DNA from: a virus | DNA length: 64,000 nucleotides | IMG/VR virus record: IMGVR_UViG_3300021197_001752 | Span: 62,001-126,000 of that record | Direction: 5' to 3' (one strand) | Shown: positions 30,260 through 38,376 of the stretch, piece by piece | Position numbering within the stretch: position 1 is the stretch's first letter | Layout of the letters: the number at the start of each line of letters is the position of its first letter | Program-made: the position numbers and the translations under genes | The notes under the pieces: model-generated | Databases searched by the model: none | What the model was told of the DNA's origin: nothing | The model's input: only the letters and a program-made list of their open reading frames with translations

Positions 30260-30424
30260 TTATAAGTCCTCTAGTATTGATTCTTTTATTTTTGTTACGT
30301 CGCCCAATGTTGCTCCGCCTTGGCTGATAAGCAGGTCGAGTAGAACAAGGGCAGCTTCTGCGCCTGGATGCTCGTCGCTATTCAACTGGTAGCGGATCAA
30401 CCTGATTACCTCTGCTCTCTTCAT
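30260..30424 (-). CDS. Small helical protein
   Basis: 54 residues, ATG 30424 in an ATGA overlap with the nuclease gene stop. MKRAEVIRLIRYQLNSDEHP then AALVLLDLLISQGGATLGDV, two amphipathic helices. Translational coupling suggests it works with the nuclease pair, for example as regulator or inhibitor (inference). Confidence 0.6.
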   Translation of the reverse strand: MKRAEVIRLIRYQLNSDEHPGAEAALVLLDLLISQGGATLGDVTKIKESILEDL

Positions 30425-31122
30425 CGCTTCAATTGGGCAATGCCACTGGGGGAGTCTAAGCTAATCGGTGACTTACCCTTGAACTTTAGTCGTGCCTGGG
30501 CCCGCAACAAACCGCTGACTCGCCGAACGCCTGCGGCGTTTAGTGTAGAGCCACTGCGCCCCGCTCGTAACTCAATGTCAATCTCGCCTTCGAGCTTGGG
30601 TACGGGTAGGTTCGCTGGGTTCTCACCCAAATAGAATAAGCCTGCTCCACCAATCTGCATATAGTGGATGCCCTTCTTCTTGTAGTGGTCAATAATAAAA
30701 GAAGCGTCCTCTTTGATTTTAGCGTTGATAGGTTTTAATAATCCTTTTTGCTTTGCTGCCGTCCAAGTGTACTTGTCGCAAGTGGTAGGGAACTTCTCTC
30801 CACCAATGGCTGAGAGTAGTCGCTCAATAGCATCTACCTTTTGACCTAGTGCTGTGATGATTAGCTCTGCTGTGTTGCCATCTACGGCTTCACTTACCAT
30901 CTCAAAGCCACCATTATCGTAGCGTACAGAGGTGCCTCCCATTTGTGCGTGGGAGTCCTGCTTCACTTCTAATAAATATTTTTTACCGCCGACAAAAAAA
31001 TCTGCGTCGGCAAGTGTTGCCGATGCGCCTGCCCCCTCCTGAATATCGCCTGCGACCCCTGCCGCTTTCAAAGCTTCAATGACCGTTGTCTCGTAAGCAA
31101 ACCCTTGTTCGTTATTACTCAT
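30421..31122 (-). CDS. PD-(D/E)XK restriction endonuclease-like nuclease
   Basis: 233 residues. GFAYETTVIEALKAAGV is a typical lead helix, and LADADFFVGGKKYLLEVKQD carries the catalytic Asp and the ExK pair. The C-terminal half (GLLRAQARLKFKGKSPISL) is basic. The order fits restriction-type or host-DNA-degrading nucleases. It overlaps the DUF262-HNH gene by ATGA and the 54-residue gene by ATGA, so the three are made as one unit. Confidence 0.75.
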   Translation of the reverse strand: MSNNEQGFAYETTVIEALKAAGVAGDIQEGAGASATLADADFFVGGKKYLLEVKQDSHAQMGGTSVRYDNGGFEMVSEAVDGNTAELIITALGQKVDAIERLLSAIGGEKFPTTCDKYTWTAAKQKGLLKPINAKIKEDASFIIDHYKKKGIHYMQIGGAGLFYLGENPANLPVPKLEGEIDIELRAGRSGSTLNAAGVRRVSGLLRAQARLKFKGKSPISLDSPSGIAQLKR

Positions 31123-33095
31123 TGTGCTTCCATTTCTTCCTTTGAGTTATTCATCTCAACTAACTTCAATCGCTCTTCCTTGAGCTTGCGCTCTCTTGGA
31201 TTCCTACACTCGTTACAGTCCGATTTAACACCATCTAAATGTGACTTAGTGTTGTCTAAGGCATACTCACTCCATGGTATCATTTCGCCTGGCTTGCACT
31301 TGCTACATTCCTTACCCGCAAAACTAAGCTCTCGATCGGTTAAGAAAAACAAGCGGTTTTCGTACAAATGCTCAAGAAGCAATGCCTTGCCTTCTTTGGG
31401 GTATACTTTCTCCCAATACTCAAACCAATCAGTTGTTTGTCGTGAATTATTATCTTTAGCTAATACAAGCCAGAAGTTACTCTGATCATCACGACCGCCT
31501 CTAGCAAGGGGGATGTAGTGATCGACCTCACAGCGACCTTCCTCTACATCCTCAAGCTCTACGTTTGGAGCGCAAACGCCAGCATCAAATAACTCCATAT
31601 GATCCTGCATACTGCTAGCGGCAGTTCGCCTGCACTTGATAGCTTGACTAGCTAACCACTGTGTTTCCCTCTTAGCGTCGTCAGCTTGTAAATAATCAAG
31701 CATATATTCAAGGCGCTTATTCATGCCCTTGATACGCCAGGCTGATTTCTTACTGTGTGCCCAAGAATAGATTTTTGGATTCTTTAGTTTTTTAGCCTTT
31801 TTCTCAGCAGCGTCTGCTGCTTTATCCCACTGCCTCACCCTGGTCTCTGAGAATGTGTATTTCTTATCCATCCGATCCTGCATTTTCTCATACATGGACC
31901 AGAAAGCCGAGGCGTCGTTTAGTTCAAAGCCCTGCTTATCAAATGCAACAAGTAAGCTCAAGATATCTGAACGATCGCTTTGATCCATATCACCAATAGG
32001 TTCACCATCAGTTTTGACGTTTGCATTCCAGATCTTAACAAATTGAGCCCACACAGTGTTAGAAAACCTAGGGTAGTAGTGAACCACATCAGCAGACCTA
32101 ATGTACATGTCTTTAAGCCTGTGCTTATTGTTAATAGTGCTAGGTGTCTGCACCTTACCACCAGTAATCTCTCCAGAAACTCTTGCTTCGTGGTATTTCT
32201 CATACTGCTGATAATCAGCGTACATACTGAATGCACAAGCAATCAACTCATCGTTGGAGTAACGATAGCAATTTGGATAAATGTCTTTATCCTTACTGCT
32301 GACCTTGAAGTACCTCACTGGTGCTGGGGCGTTATGTTCCGCCTTGTATGCCTTCCAAGTATTATATTCTTCTGCTGCATCGTCACGGGCCAGTATGCAA
32401 ATCTGTGTATTTGACGCATTGCGATCTTCGGCATCATTTGTGGTCCCTGTAGAGTGCCAGCGACCGAAAGTCATGTAAATCTCTGGATTGGTGTAGCCAG
32501 CGAAAACATCGACCGAAAAGGTGAAGTTATTAAGGTAATTCCTATGGTCAATCGTAAGTTCTGAGTAAAGAGCACCGTCAGGATACAGCTTTTTATGCTC
32601 GGGGTCGGTTGGATACCACTTAAATTCATCAGCGACGTATGCTGCGCCTGTCTCTACTCTGTTGTTACAGTCAAAAGACATCAACTCAAAAAGATCTTTA
32701 ATTTTTTGATCAAGCTCCCCTCTGTCTTCGCCCTGGATCAAGTAGGCCCCATTAGCGTCTTTTGCCTGAAACTGTAACACCAGACTAACCAAAGTAAACG
32801 GCTGCAAGGGGATGCCACGCATTACCGAATCCATGTAAAAGCTCCGAGTTGCCTTATCCCAAAATCCTCGTCGCTGAAATCCCAAGTTCAGCCAGATCTT
32901 TTTATAGATCGGCTCGACAGCAGGAACTATTACGCCTGATGGCAACGTCTCGGCAGGGGAACCGATAAACACCTGCCTAAAGGTCGGTCGATAAGTGGTT
33001 TGATGCCTGACCTGCCCACTCGATAGTGTAGCGATCTGGGCGTGATGCGTTGGTTTGATACCTTCATCCCATGTTGGTCTTACTGTGTTTGACAA
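31119..33095 (-). CDS. DUF262-like / HNH nuclease fusion
   Basis: 658 residues. Residues 60-115 include NLGFQRRGFWDKATRSFYMD and SVMRGIPLQPF, the 'QR..W......f..Si..g.pip' signature of DUF262 (ParB-like, NTP-dependent) domains. Residues 550-600 hold CEVDHYIPLARGGRDDQSNF, a full HNH motif. The C-terminus has two CxxC pairs (CSKCKPGE, CNECR), a zinc ribbon. DUF262 plus HNH is the GmrSD type of modification-dependent restriction enzyme. Start is TTG 33095, eight bases after AGGAGG. Likely cleaves foreign or host DNA; actual target unknown. Confidence 0.8.
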   Translation of the reverse strand: MSNTVRPTWDEGIKPTHHAQIATLSSGQVRHQTTYRPTFRQVFIGSPAETLPSGVIVPAVEPIYKKIWLNLGFQRRGFWDKATRSFYMDSVMRGIPLQPFTLVSLVLQFQAKDANGAYLIQGEDRGELDQKIKDLFELMSFDCNNRVETGAAYVADEFKWYPTDPEHKKLYPDGALYSELTIDHRNYLNNFTFSVDVFAGYTNPEIYMTFGRWHSTGTTNDAEDRNASNTQICILARDDAAEEYNTWKAYKAEHNAPAPVRYFKVSSKDKDIYPNCYRYSNDELIACAFSMYADYQQYEKYHEARVSGEITGGKVQTPSTINNKHRLKDMYIRSADVVHYYPRFSNTVWAQFVKIWNANVKTDGEPIGDMDQSDRSDILSLLVAFDKQGFELNDASAFWSMYEKMQDRMDKKYTFSETRVRQWDKAADAAEKKAKKLKNPKIYSWAHSKKSAWRIKGMNKRLEYMLDYLQADDAKRETQWLASQAIKCRRTAASSMQDHMELFDAGVCAPNVELEDVEEGRCEVDHYIPLARGGRDDQSNFWLVLAKDNNSRQTTDWFEYWEKVYPKEGKALLLEHLYENRLFFLTDRELSFAGKECSKCKPGEMIPWSEYALDNTKSHLDGVKSDCNECRNPRERKLKEERLKLVEMNNSKEEMEAQ

Positions 33096-33167
33096 GCGTA
33101 ATACCTCCTCTGTATTTCTATTGTAAGATTATATTATATTATTTTTTGATATGCGTTAAGGTTTTAT

Positions 33168-33614
33168 TTAAAACTCTTCGCAATGAATTTCTGCTGGGTC
33201 GCAGTCTAACTTTAGCCGCCAGCCTTTCTCGACTGGGTTATCGACAACATAGCTGCGAACTTTATAATAATGCTGCTCGTCTGAAACTGAGATCAAGTCT
33301 TGGTCCGTCTCTACATTGAAAACAAATTTGCAAACTCGAACAGCTTCTTGCGCACCTTTACGCACGCCAGAGCCAACCGCCTTGATGTTCTCACTGTTGG
33401 CTAAGAATACCGCAACCTTGCAGTATCGACCAAACTTGTCCATCTCTTTAGTATGCAGGTTGACTCTTTCGCAACACTTGCGAATATCTGCTGGTGATTT
33501 CTTATAGAATTTCATAGAGCAGCCGCTCATAGCTCCGAAGACTAACAGCAAGCTAGCTAGGATTCCTAAGTAAGTAACCACGTCAATGGTACTAAGATTC
33601 TTTAACTTCTTCAT
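33168..33614 (-). CDS. Putative lipoprotein, Cys-rich
   Basis: 148 residues. After a membrane segment (VVTYLGILASLLLVFGAM) comes SGCSMKFYKK, a lipobox-like Cys at about 32, so it is probably lipid-anchored. The mature part has several Cys (IRKCCERVNL, RYCKVAV, VRVCKFV, KLDCDPAEIHC) and mixed beta sequence. Periplasmic; possible outer spanin or surface protein. Overlaps the next gene by 23 bases. Confidence 0.6.
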   Translation of the reverse strand: MKKLKNLSTIDVVTYLGILASLLLVFGAMSGCSMKFYKKSPADIRKCCERVNLHTKEMDKFGRYCKVAVFLANSENIKAVGSGVRKGAQEAVRVCKFVFNVETDQDLISVSDEQHYYKVRSYVVDNPVEKGWRLKLDCDPAEIHCEEF

Positions 33615-33792
33615 CCTGTTTTTCGCTTTCTAATTCTAGTTTGTGTCCGCAAAGGGGACAATTCCAATTACCAACTTCTCTAAATGCATATCGGAAGCCG
33701 CAAGCCTCAAGTAGCTTGTTGTTGCGACCAGGCCCCGAAGGGCAAGCATAAAGATAAGTCTTTTTATTTATCTTTGTTCGCACCGAATTCAT
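33592..33792 (-). CDS. Small zinc-ribbon-like protein
   Basis: 66 residues. YACPSGPG, LEACGFRY and WNCPLCGHKLE provide four Cys in a ribbon-like arrangement. Acidic C-terminus. Overlaps the 32-residue membrane peptide gene upstream. Confidence 0.6.
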   Translation of the reverse strand: MNSVRTKINKKTYLYACPSGPGRNNKLLEACGFRYAFREVGNWNCPLCGHKLELESEKQDEEVKES

Positions 33793-33862
33793 ATCCTATC
33801 CAAAAGGTAACAACCATACATGCCAATACAAGTCCAACTTGTGCCATGTCATGAACGCTCAT
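33764..33862 (-). CDS. Small membrane peptide
   Basis: 32 residues, ATG 33862 in ATGA overlap: MSVHDMAQVGLVLACMVVTF then WIGYEFGANKDK. One membrane helix, basic end. Confidence 0.5.
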   Translation of the reverse strand: MSVHDMAQVGLVLACMVVTFWIGYEFGANKDK

Positions 33863-33993
33863 AATCTTTTATTAACTTTGTTTTTATACAGCCTGTTACC
33901 AATTGATTGGTGCAGCTTATCAAGCAATAACACGGTCATTACACTGGTGCCGACGGCGAGTGTGGCAAATCCAAGTCCAGTCCAGCTAGTCAC
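33859..33993 (-). CDS. Small membrane peptide
   Basis: 44 residues from GTG 33993, GAGTGAG upstream: TSWTGLGFATLAVGTSVMTV forms a membrane helix; basic C-terminus (GNRLYKNKVNKRL). ATGA-coupled to the next. Confidence 0.5.
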   Translation of the reverse strand: MTSWTGLGFATLAVGTSVMTVLLLDKLHQSIGNRLYKNKVNKRL

Positions 33994-34120
33994 GCTTTCT
34001 CACTCCAATTTTGATAAGCACTAAGATACCCTTGTTCTGGAACCATTGTCCAGCAAGGTGACCACGAGATAACAAAACCCTCGCTAACCAGAAGTATAAT
34101 CTTGCTAGTAGTGGTTTCAT
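33986..34120 (-). CDS. Small basic hydrophobic peptide
   Basis: 44 residues, ATG 34120 in ATGA overlap: MKPLLARLYFWLARVLLSRG then HLAGQWFQNKG and a basic end. Amphipathic and membrane-seeking. Confidence 0.5.
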   Translation of the reverse strand: MKPLLARLYFWLARVLLSRGHLAGQWFQNKGILVLIKIGVRKRD

Positions 34121-34290
34121 TTCTTGCGGCTCCTTTTCTTCTTAGCTTTCTTGACTTGCACGATATCTGACTTGATCGTGGCGATCTCTGCCTCTAAGCT
34201 GTCAAGTCTGAGGTTTGTCGTATAATAAAATCCCACCAGTGGGATCAACAAGGTAGCAATCGTAACGATTACTTTGACGTCAATCTTCAT
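34117..34290 (-). CDS. Small membrane protein with coiled basic tail
   Basis: 57 residues, ATG 34290 in ATGA overlap. VKVIVTIATLLIPLVGFYYT is a membrane helix, LDSLEAEIATIKSDIVQVKK a coiled coil, and KAKKKRSRKK a basic end. Resembles inner-membrane spanin-like or anchor proteins in layout only. Confidence 0.55.
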   Translation of the reverse strand: MKIDVKVIVTIATLLIPLVGFYYTTNLRLDSLEAEIATIKSDIVQVKKAKKKRSRKK

Positions 34291-34463
34291 TCTTTATTCA
34301 AAGTTTCTTTGACAAGTCCTGAAGTTAGTGTCTTGAGCCTGCGAAGTTCTTTGCGTACACGAACGCCAGCAGCCTTGTTGCCACTTGCGGACTTGCCCAT
34401 ATCTACTTCCAGCATATCAATAAGATTTTTGATTTCAGCCCAGTTATTTAAAATGTTATTCAT
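34287..34463 (-). CDS. Histone H1-like (Hc1-type) small basic protein
   Basis: 58 residues, ATG 34463 with AGGAGG upstream. The core SASGNKAAGVRVRKELRRLK is like the 'kGNKAAaqRvRkdl.kLek' repeat of bacterial histone H1-like Hc1 proteins and the short phage proteins related to them. Helical and basic at the C-terminus; DNA binding likely. First of five ATGA- or overlap-linked tiny genes. Confidence 0.7.
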   Translation of the reverse strand: MNNILNNWAEIKNLIDMLEVDMGKSASGNKAAGVRVRKELRRLKTLTSGLVKETLNKE

Positions 34464-34544
34464 TATCGTAACCTCCTAATGGTTATTCTTTATCTAATAT
34501 ATACTATGTTCAAGCAAGTGTTTAGCTATTTTATTGTAAAAAAC

Positions 34545-34775
34545 TCAATCACCAAACATATCTTTAGCTAAATCATTAGATGCTTTCTCGACTACGCTCT
34601 TCAAAGCTTCTAGTGCAGCATGAGCCTTGTACATATCAACATAGCTAGTGCAGCCACTGTCATACTCATGTGCATAGTCCATAGCCTTCTCGGCCCAATC
34701 CATGGCATCTTGAATCCTGCCTGCTGTCTCTTCAAAGCTTGTAATTGTTTTATCAATTTTAGTTGCCCAACCCAT
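34545..34775 (-). CDS. Small helical protein
   Basis: 76 residues. Three helices (DKTITSFEETAGRIQDAMDW, SYVDMYKAHAALEALKSVVE) with an acidic character. No known motif; ATG 34775 with AAAGGAA upstream. Confidence 0.65.
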   Translation of the reverse strand: MGWATKIDKTITSFEETAGRIQDAMDWAEKAMDYAHEYDSGCTSYVDMYKAHAALEALKSVVEKASNDLAKDMFGD

Positions 34776-34790
34776 GTAGATTCCTTTCTC

Positions 34791-35702
34791 TTAGTCTTGC
34801 GACCAGTTGCTGACCTGGCTGATAAGCTGATTGATCTCTGGCTCAAGGCTAGCGTCAACAAGCCGCTCTCCCGAGTCGTCATCTTTGGTAACGACCCAGT
34901 GATAAACACCAGAGCATTCGGGACTGATAAGGGTCACATTGTCACCCTTCCATCCGCTGTCCTTATTGACAGGACCGCCAACATAACCGCTGACCAAGCC
35001 GTGCCCGTCTGGCTCTTTCGCATAGTAGCGGTAGTGGCTTTGCTGCTTGAGGTCCTGAGGAATCCGAAGCATACCCTCTTGACCGTCAGGCTTGCGAACC
35101 TTGATGATGGCTCCCTTGAACCAGTCGTTGAAATCACGTGGAATGCCCGACTCGTCGTCATAATTAGGCTGGGCAACCGCTTCCCAGTTGACACCCGTGA
35201 CCATGCACATCACATTTTCATAGTCTTCAATCTTCCAGTTGTACTCTCTGAGCCGCATCAAAGCGCCTGGGACGACGCCAGCATTACTCAAGCAGGCAGC
35301 GAGAACTCGATGAGCCAGACCTTGCATAGCGTCAGCATCAAGACGATGCTGCTTCTTGGCTGGGCAGGTACGAGCATTGTGTCCATGCTCACCGCAGAAG
35401 CCACACTGGCGACCACGAGCATTCTTCTTGACCTGAGCAATCTTGCGCTCTTCAATCTCTTCCCAGAGCCAGCGGTCACGCCAGGAGATTTCGTCCTCAT
35501 CGGCGTCTTGAATCTTAGCAGCCTCGTTGATCCTGCTGATCCAAGAGGTGGAAGCATAAGCAAGCTCATCTTCCGAGCGGTAAACGCCATACTTCTCAGC
35601 AAGTCTTTCAACTCTGGCGTGTGCTTCTTTGATTTGCGGGCAACCACGACGGTTGTGTCCGTATTGACCACAGTGTTGACATTGATTGGAACGATAGCCC
35701 AT
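34791..35702 (-). CDS. Double CCHC zinc-knuckle protein
   Basis: 303 residues. Two retroviral-type zinc knuckles, CQHCGQYGHNRRGC (residues 8-21) and CGFCGEHGHNARTC (about 99-112), both C-x2-C-x4-H-x4-C, flank a helical region. Such knuckles bind single-stranded RNA or DNA. The C-terminal 150 residues hold GAIIKVRKPDGQEGMLRIP and DSGWKGDNVTLISPECSGVY, beta-rich and barrel-like. It has its own cassette promoter. Role unknown; binding of mRNA or ssDNA is inferred. Confidence 0.8.
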   Translation of the reverse strand: MGYRSNQCQHCGQYGHNRRGCPQIKEAHARVERLAEKYGVYRSEDELAYASTSWISRINEAAKIQDADEDEISWRDRWLWEEIEERKIAQVKKNARGRQCGFCGEHGHNARTCPAKKQHRLDADAMQGLAHRVLAACLSNAGVVPGALMRLREYNWKIEDYENVMCMVTGVNWEAVAQPNYDDESGIPRDFNDWFKGAIIKVRKPDGQEGMLRIPQDLKQQSHYRYYAKEPDGHGLVSGYVGGPVNKDSGWKGDNVTLISPECSGVYHWVVTKDDDSGERLVDASLEPEINQLISQVSNWSQD

Positions 35703-35724
35703 ATCTGTATCTCCCTTACAATTT

Positions 35725-35752
35725 ATATTACCACGGATAGGGGATACGTCAA
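35725..35752 (-). promoter_or_regulatory. Cassette promoter (sigma70-like, 16-nt spacer)
   Basis: TTGACG (35747-35752), 16 nt, TAATAT (35725-35730), then AAATTGTAAGGGAG. Drives the zinc-knuckle gene. Confidence 0.8.
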
Positions 35753-35782
35753 GGAAACTGGCAAATATATTTTATTATTATT

Positions 35783-36367
35783 TTACCTGTCGCCCGTTGA
35801 GCCTAGTGCACCATCGCCTCTGCTTGTGTCGTCGTCATAAATATTATCTGATTCTACCAGGCTGATATTTGTTTCAACCTTTACGAAGACCGCCTGGGCA
35901 ATCTTGTCGCCGTCGTGGAGAGTCTGGTTGCGGTGGGTAACGTTGTGAAGGTTCACGAAGATCTCACCAGTATACCCTCGGTCAACAACACAAGCACCCA
36001 CAAGCAAGCCACGCTTACTAGCAATACCTGACTTGTTCTTGATCTCCAGCATGTAACCCTCAGGAACTTCGATCCTTAACCCAGTTGGGATTACGGATGA
36101 ACCAAACGGTAGCACGGTTTCAATCTGAGAATCTAGCTCGGGCTTTGGCGTCGGGCAAAAGAACAAGTCCATACCCGCATCAGTGCTGTGGGCCCTCACT
36201 GGCATCTTAGCATTTTCATGAACTCGCTGTACTCTTACTTGCATATTCTTTTTCTCTACTTTCATTTTATTCCCTGGTCGGTCTGCGCAGGCTGGCTTCA
36301 AGTCACACCCGCAGTCATAACATTCATCACTAACATTAAATAAATTACTTTGGTCACTGACTGACAA
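35783..36367 (-). CDS. dut: dUTPase
   Basis: 194 residues. Hydrolyses dUTP to dUMP and pyrophosphate, keeping uracil out of DNA and feeding dTMP synthesis. All five trimeric dUTPase motifs are present: AHSTDAGMDLF, NKSGIASKRGL, VVDRGYTGEIFVNLHN, GDKIAQAVF and RGDGALGSTG (P-loop-like, normally RGxxGFGSTG). The first 45 residues are an unusual Cys-rich extension (DECYDCGCDLKPAC), perhaps metal-binding. TTG start at 36367 with GGAG upstream, overlapping the methyltransferase gene by 14 bases; internal ATGs exist. Confidence 0.93.
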   Translation of the reverse strand: MSVSDQSNLFNVSDECYDCGCDLKPACADRPGNKMKVEKKNMQVRVQRVHENAKMPVRAHSTDAGMDLFFCPTPKPELDSQIETVLPFGSSVIPTGLRIEVPEGYMLEIKNKSGIASKRGLLVGACVVDRGYTGEIFVNLHNVTHRNQTLHDGDKIAQAVFVKVETNISLVESDNIYDDDTSRGDGALGSTGDR

Positions 36368-36923
36368 AATCTAACTCCACATCTGCTTCAACTTCATTGC
36401 CATGCACGTCCCAGCCATCGGCGGCGGTTCTGGCAAACATTTCTAACTTGGCTTGTTCTGGGAACATCTCTTCAATTCTCTTTCTTACTTCCTCTGGCTT
36501 GGCGCTGTGTTTCCCTCTCATCACTGAGACCATCTGCCGAATGTTGCGGGCACCTCGTGGTTTTGGGATCTTGCCTCGCTTGCCAATCAAACAAAGCTCG
36601 ACTTGGCTCATGGTATAAAACCCTGGGTTGACCTTTTGCTTATCCCAGACAAACCCCACAGTTGCCCAGGAGAACCCCCAGGCCTTCAATAGTTCAATCG
36701 CTTGATCAAGGTGCGGACTCGTTGCCCACATAAACATCAAGCAGTCGTCGTCGCACAAACTTGGTACATCTAACTTCTTTAGATCCTTGAGCTTCATACA
36801 GCCGTAGTGCTTGGTTGCGCCGCCGCTGTCGCTACCACCCTGACCCGTATGCTGAAGCTGCCCCTTATAATCCCAAGGCGGATCTGCATAGATAATCTGA
36901 TATTTCTTTACTTCGTCTTGCAT
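36354..36923 (-). CDS. MT-A70-family adenine-N6 methyltransferase
   Basis: 189 residues. IIYADPPWDYKG holds the DPPW catalytic motif of MT-A70 enzymes; CLMFMWATSPHLDQAIELLK and SWATVGFVWDK are their next conserved blocks, and LEMFARTAADGWDVHGNE is the usual family ending. Transfers methyl from SAM to N6 of adenine in DNA (RNA in eukaryotic relatives). Overlaps the second methyltransferase by 16 bases. Probably protects phage DNA from restriction. Confidence 0.88.
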   Translation of the reverse strand: MQDEVKKYQIIYADPPWDYKGQLQHTGQGGSDSGGATKHYGCMKLKDLKKLDVPSLCDDDCLMFMWATSPHLDQAIELLKAWGFSWATVGFVWDKQKVNPGFYTMSQVELCLIGKRGKIPKPRGARNIRQMVSVMRGKHSAKPEEVRKRIEEMFPEQAKLEMFARTAADGWDVHGNEVEADVELDFVSQ

Positions 36924-37651
36924 AGAACCTCTAACCTTTCGAGGGATTTATTAATATACTCTTCATCAAATTCACAGCCCCTAAACGATCGACCTGTATT
37001 TGAACAGGCAATCATCGTTGATCCTGAGCCGCTAAAACAGTCTACCACAGTATCGCCAGGTTGTGTATGAGCTTTTATGATTCTCTCTAGCAATGAGATG
37101 GGTTTCTGGGTAGTGTGCCAGCCTGCATATTCCTTGCTTGTGGTGTGGTTGTTCTTAGTCCAAACATCAGTCGGTATCTTGCCCAGCGGATTGTTGCTGG
37201 CAGTGGCACGAACATTCTTCTTCATCTTGTAGGGCACTCGGATATCATCAGCATGAAATGGAAACTCTTTACCTTTGGAATACATTAATATATCTTCATG
37301 CTTACGGGGAAACTTCTTCTTTGTTCTGCCGCCCCAGTCGTAAGCCCAAATAATCCAGTTTTGATAATGGGCGTCTGGTATCTCGTTGAGAACGTTCAGT
37401 TTATACCTTAGGAACGTGTCTGTCTTCGTTGTGCCCCAAACATAAAAGCAGGCACCTGGCTTCATGATACGGAAACATTCCTCAGTCCAAACCTTGCACC
37501 AATCTAGATACTCTTGCTCAGAGTCCCACTGGTTATCCCAAGCATCTTTGACAATCTCAAAGTAGGGCGGATCAACCACAACAAGGTCGGCTGATTCATC
37601 ATCAAGGGTGCGAAGATATTCCAAACAATCTGCGTGCTTCAAATCAATCAT
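36908..37651 (-). CDS. DNA methyltransferase (DPPY type)
   Basis: 247 residues. LVVVDPPYFEIV is catalytic motif IV (DPPY), and VDCFSGSGSTMIACSNTGR near the C-terminus is motif I (SAM binding), so the order is catalytic first, as in beta-class N6-adenine or N4-cytosine enzymes. HTTQKPISLLERII is the conserved 'KP' block between. No restriction partner is adjacent; with the MT-A70 enzyme it gives the phage two methylation activities. Recognition site unknown. Confidence 0.92.
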   Translation of the reverse strand: MIDLKHADCLEYLRTLDDESADLVVVDPPYFEIVKDAWDNQWDSEQEYLDWCKVWTEECFRIMKPGACFYVWGTTKTDTFLRYKLNVLNEIPDAHYQNWIIWAYDWGGRTKKKFPRKHEDILMYSKGKEFPFHADDIRVPYKMKKNVRATASNNPLGKIPTDVWTKNNHTTSKEYAGWHTTQKPISLLERIIKAHTQPGDTVVDCFSGSGSTMIACSNTGRSFRGCEFDEEYINKSLERLEVLCKTK

Positions 37652-37658
37652 ATTTTCT

Positions 37659-38129
37659 CTACCTCGTGAACATGTCTGCTATGTCTGCTGCCCAGGCGTT
37701 CGGCTTACAGATAGGCTCAAAGCCCATGCCCTGGATCATACCTTCAACAGTTGCAAGCATTTTATTACTTTCGGTTTCATCTTTGACATTGACATCTGCG
37801 TGTACCAACGGAGATCTACCAGTGATGTCTTCTATCATTTGCGCCACTGCGATTGATTCCGTTGTCTCAAATAAAAGTCTCTCTGCTAGTGACTTAAAAT
37901 TGTCAACCTTTACTCTTCGATAGGCCACCAAAACCCCTGAGCCCTTTTGTCGCAGGCATATAGCCGTGCTAACAATTGTATAATCTGTAAACGGCTTACT
38001 GTCGGTACCAACATGGAACGTATACTTATCAGTTGCGCTGGTCTTCTCCAGGGTTGTCTTCAGACAAGGCACAAGCCTACCGCCAAGGAACCTCCACTTA
38101 CCACCAGTAGGTAATCGTTTACTCCCCAT
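37659..38129 (-). CDS. RNase H-like protein (YkuK/DUF458 type)
   Basis: 156 residues. FHVGTDSKPFTDYTIVSTAI opens the RNase H-like fold (first Asp in GTDS), ADVNVKDETESNKML may hold the second acidic pair, and NAWAADIADMF the last Asp, fitting YkuK-type proteins. A nuclease or nucleic-acid-binding role is expected. ATG 38129, overlapping the next gene by 11 bases. Confidence 0.7.
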   Translation of the reverse strand: MGSKRLPTGGKWRFLGGRLVPCLKTTLEKTSATDKYTFHVGTDSKPFTDYTIVSTAICLRQKGSGVLVAYRRVKVDNFKSLAERLLFETTESIAVAQMIEDITGRSPLVHADVNVKDETESNKMLATVEGMIQGMGFEPICKPNAWAADIADMFTR

Positions 38130-38376
38130 CGTGAACCACTAGCTCTACATCAGTATTTTCTGTGTCTGTCTCGACCCAAACACGAGCACCACAGCTTAGT
38201 GGCTTGTGTGGGCTGTATACAACCCTGGCTAGTTCTACACCCTCTTTGGTCATGATGATGGCTTCATGGGCATAGTTGTTCTCTTTGTATGTCTTTACTG
38301 TTAAGACTGGCTCAAAGGTTTTGTTCTTTGTGTTCCTTCGGATGACGTGTTGGTTGACATGAATTATCTTTTTCAT
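38119..38376 (-). CDS. Small conserved phage protein (IHVNQHVIRRN family)
   Basis: 85 residues. IHVNQHVIRRNTKNKTFEPV followed by LTVKTYK and PLSCGARVWVETD is near the consensus of a small beta-rich family I recall as very common in marine phages. Function unknown. ATGA-linked to its neighbour. Confidence 0.8.
   Translation of the reverse strand: MKKIIHVNQHVIRRNTKNKTFEPVLTVKTYKENNYAHEAIIMTKEGVELARVVYSPHKPLSCGARVWVETDTENTDVELVVHDGE

Noticed and set aside
34620-35840. Long 406-codon open frame on the plus strand
   Set aside because: It lies opposite the zinc-knuckle gene, whose motifs are unmistakable, and has no ribosome site; it crosses a promoter and two gene ends.
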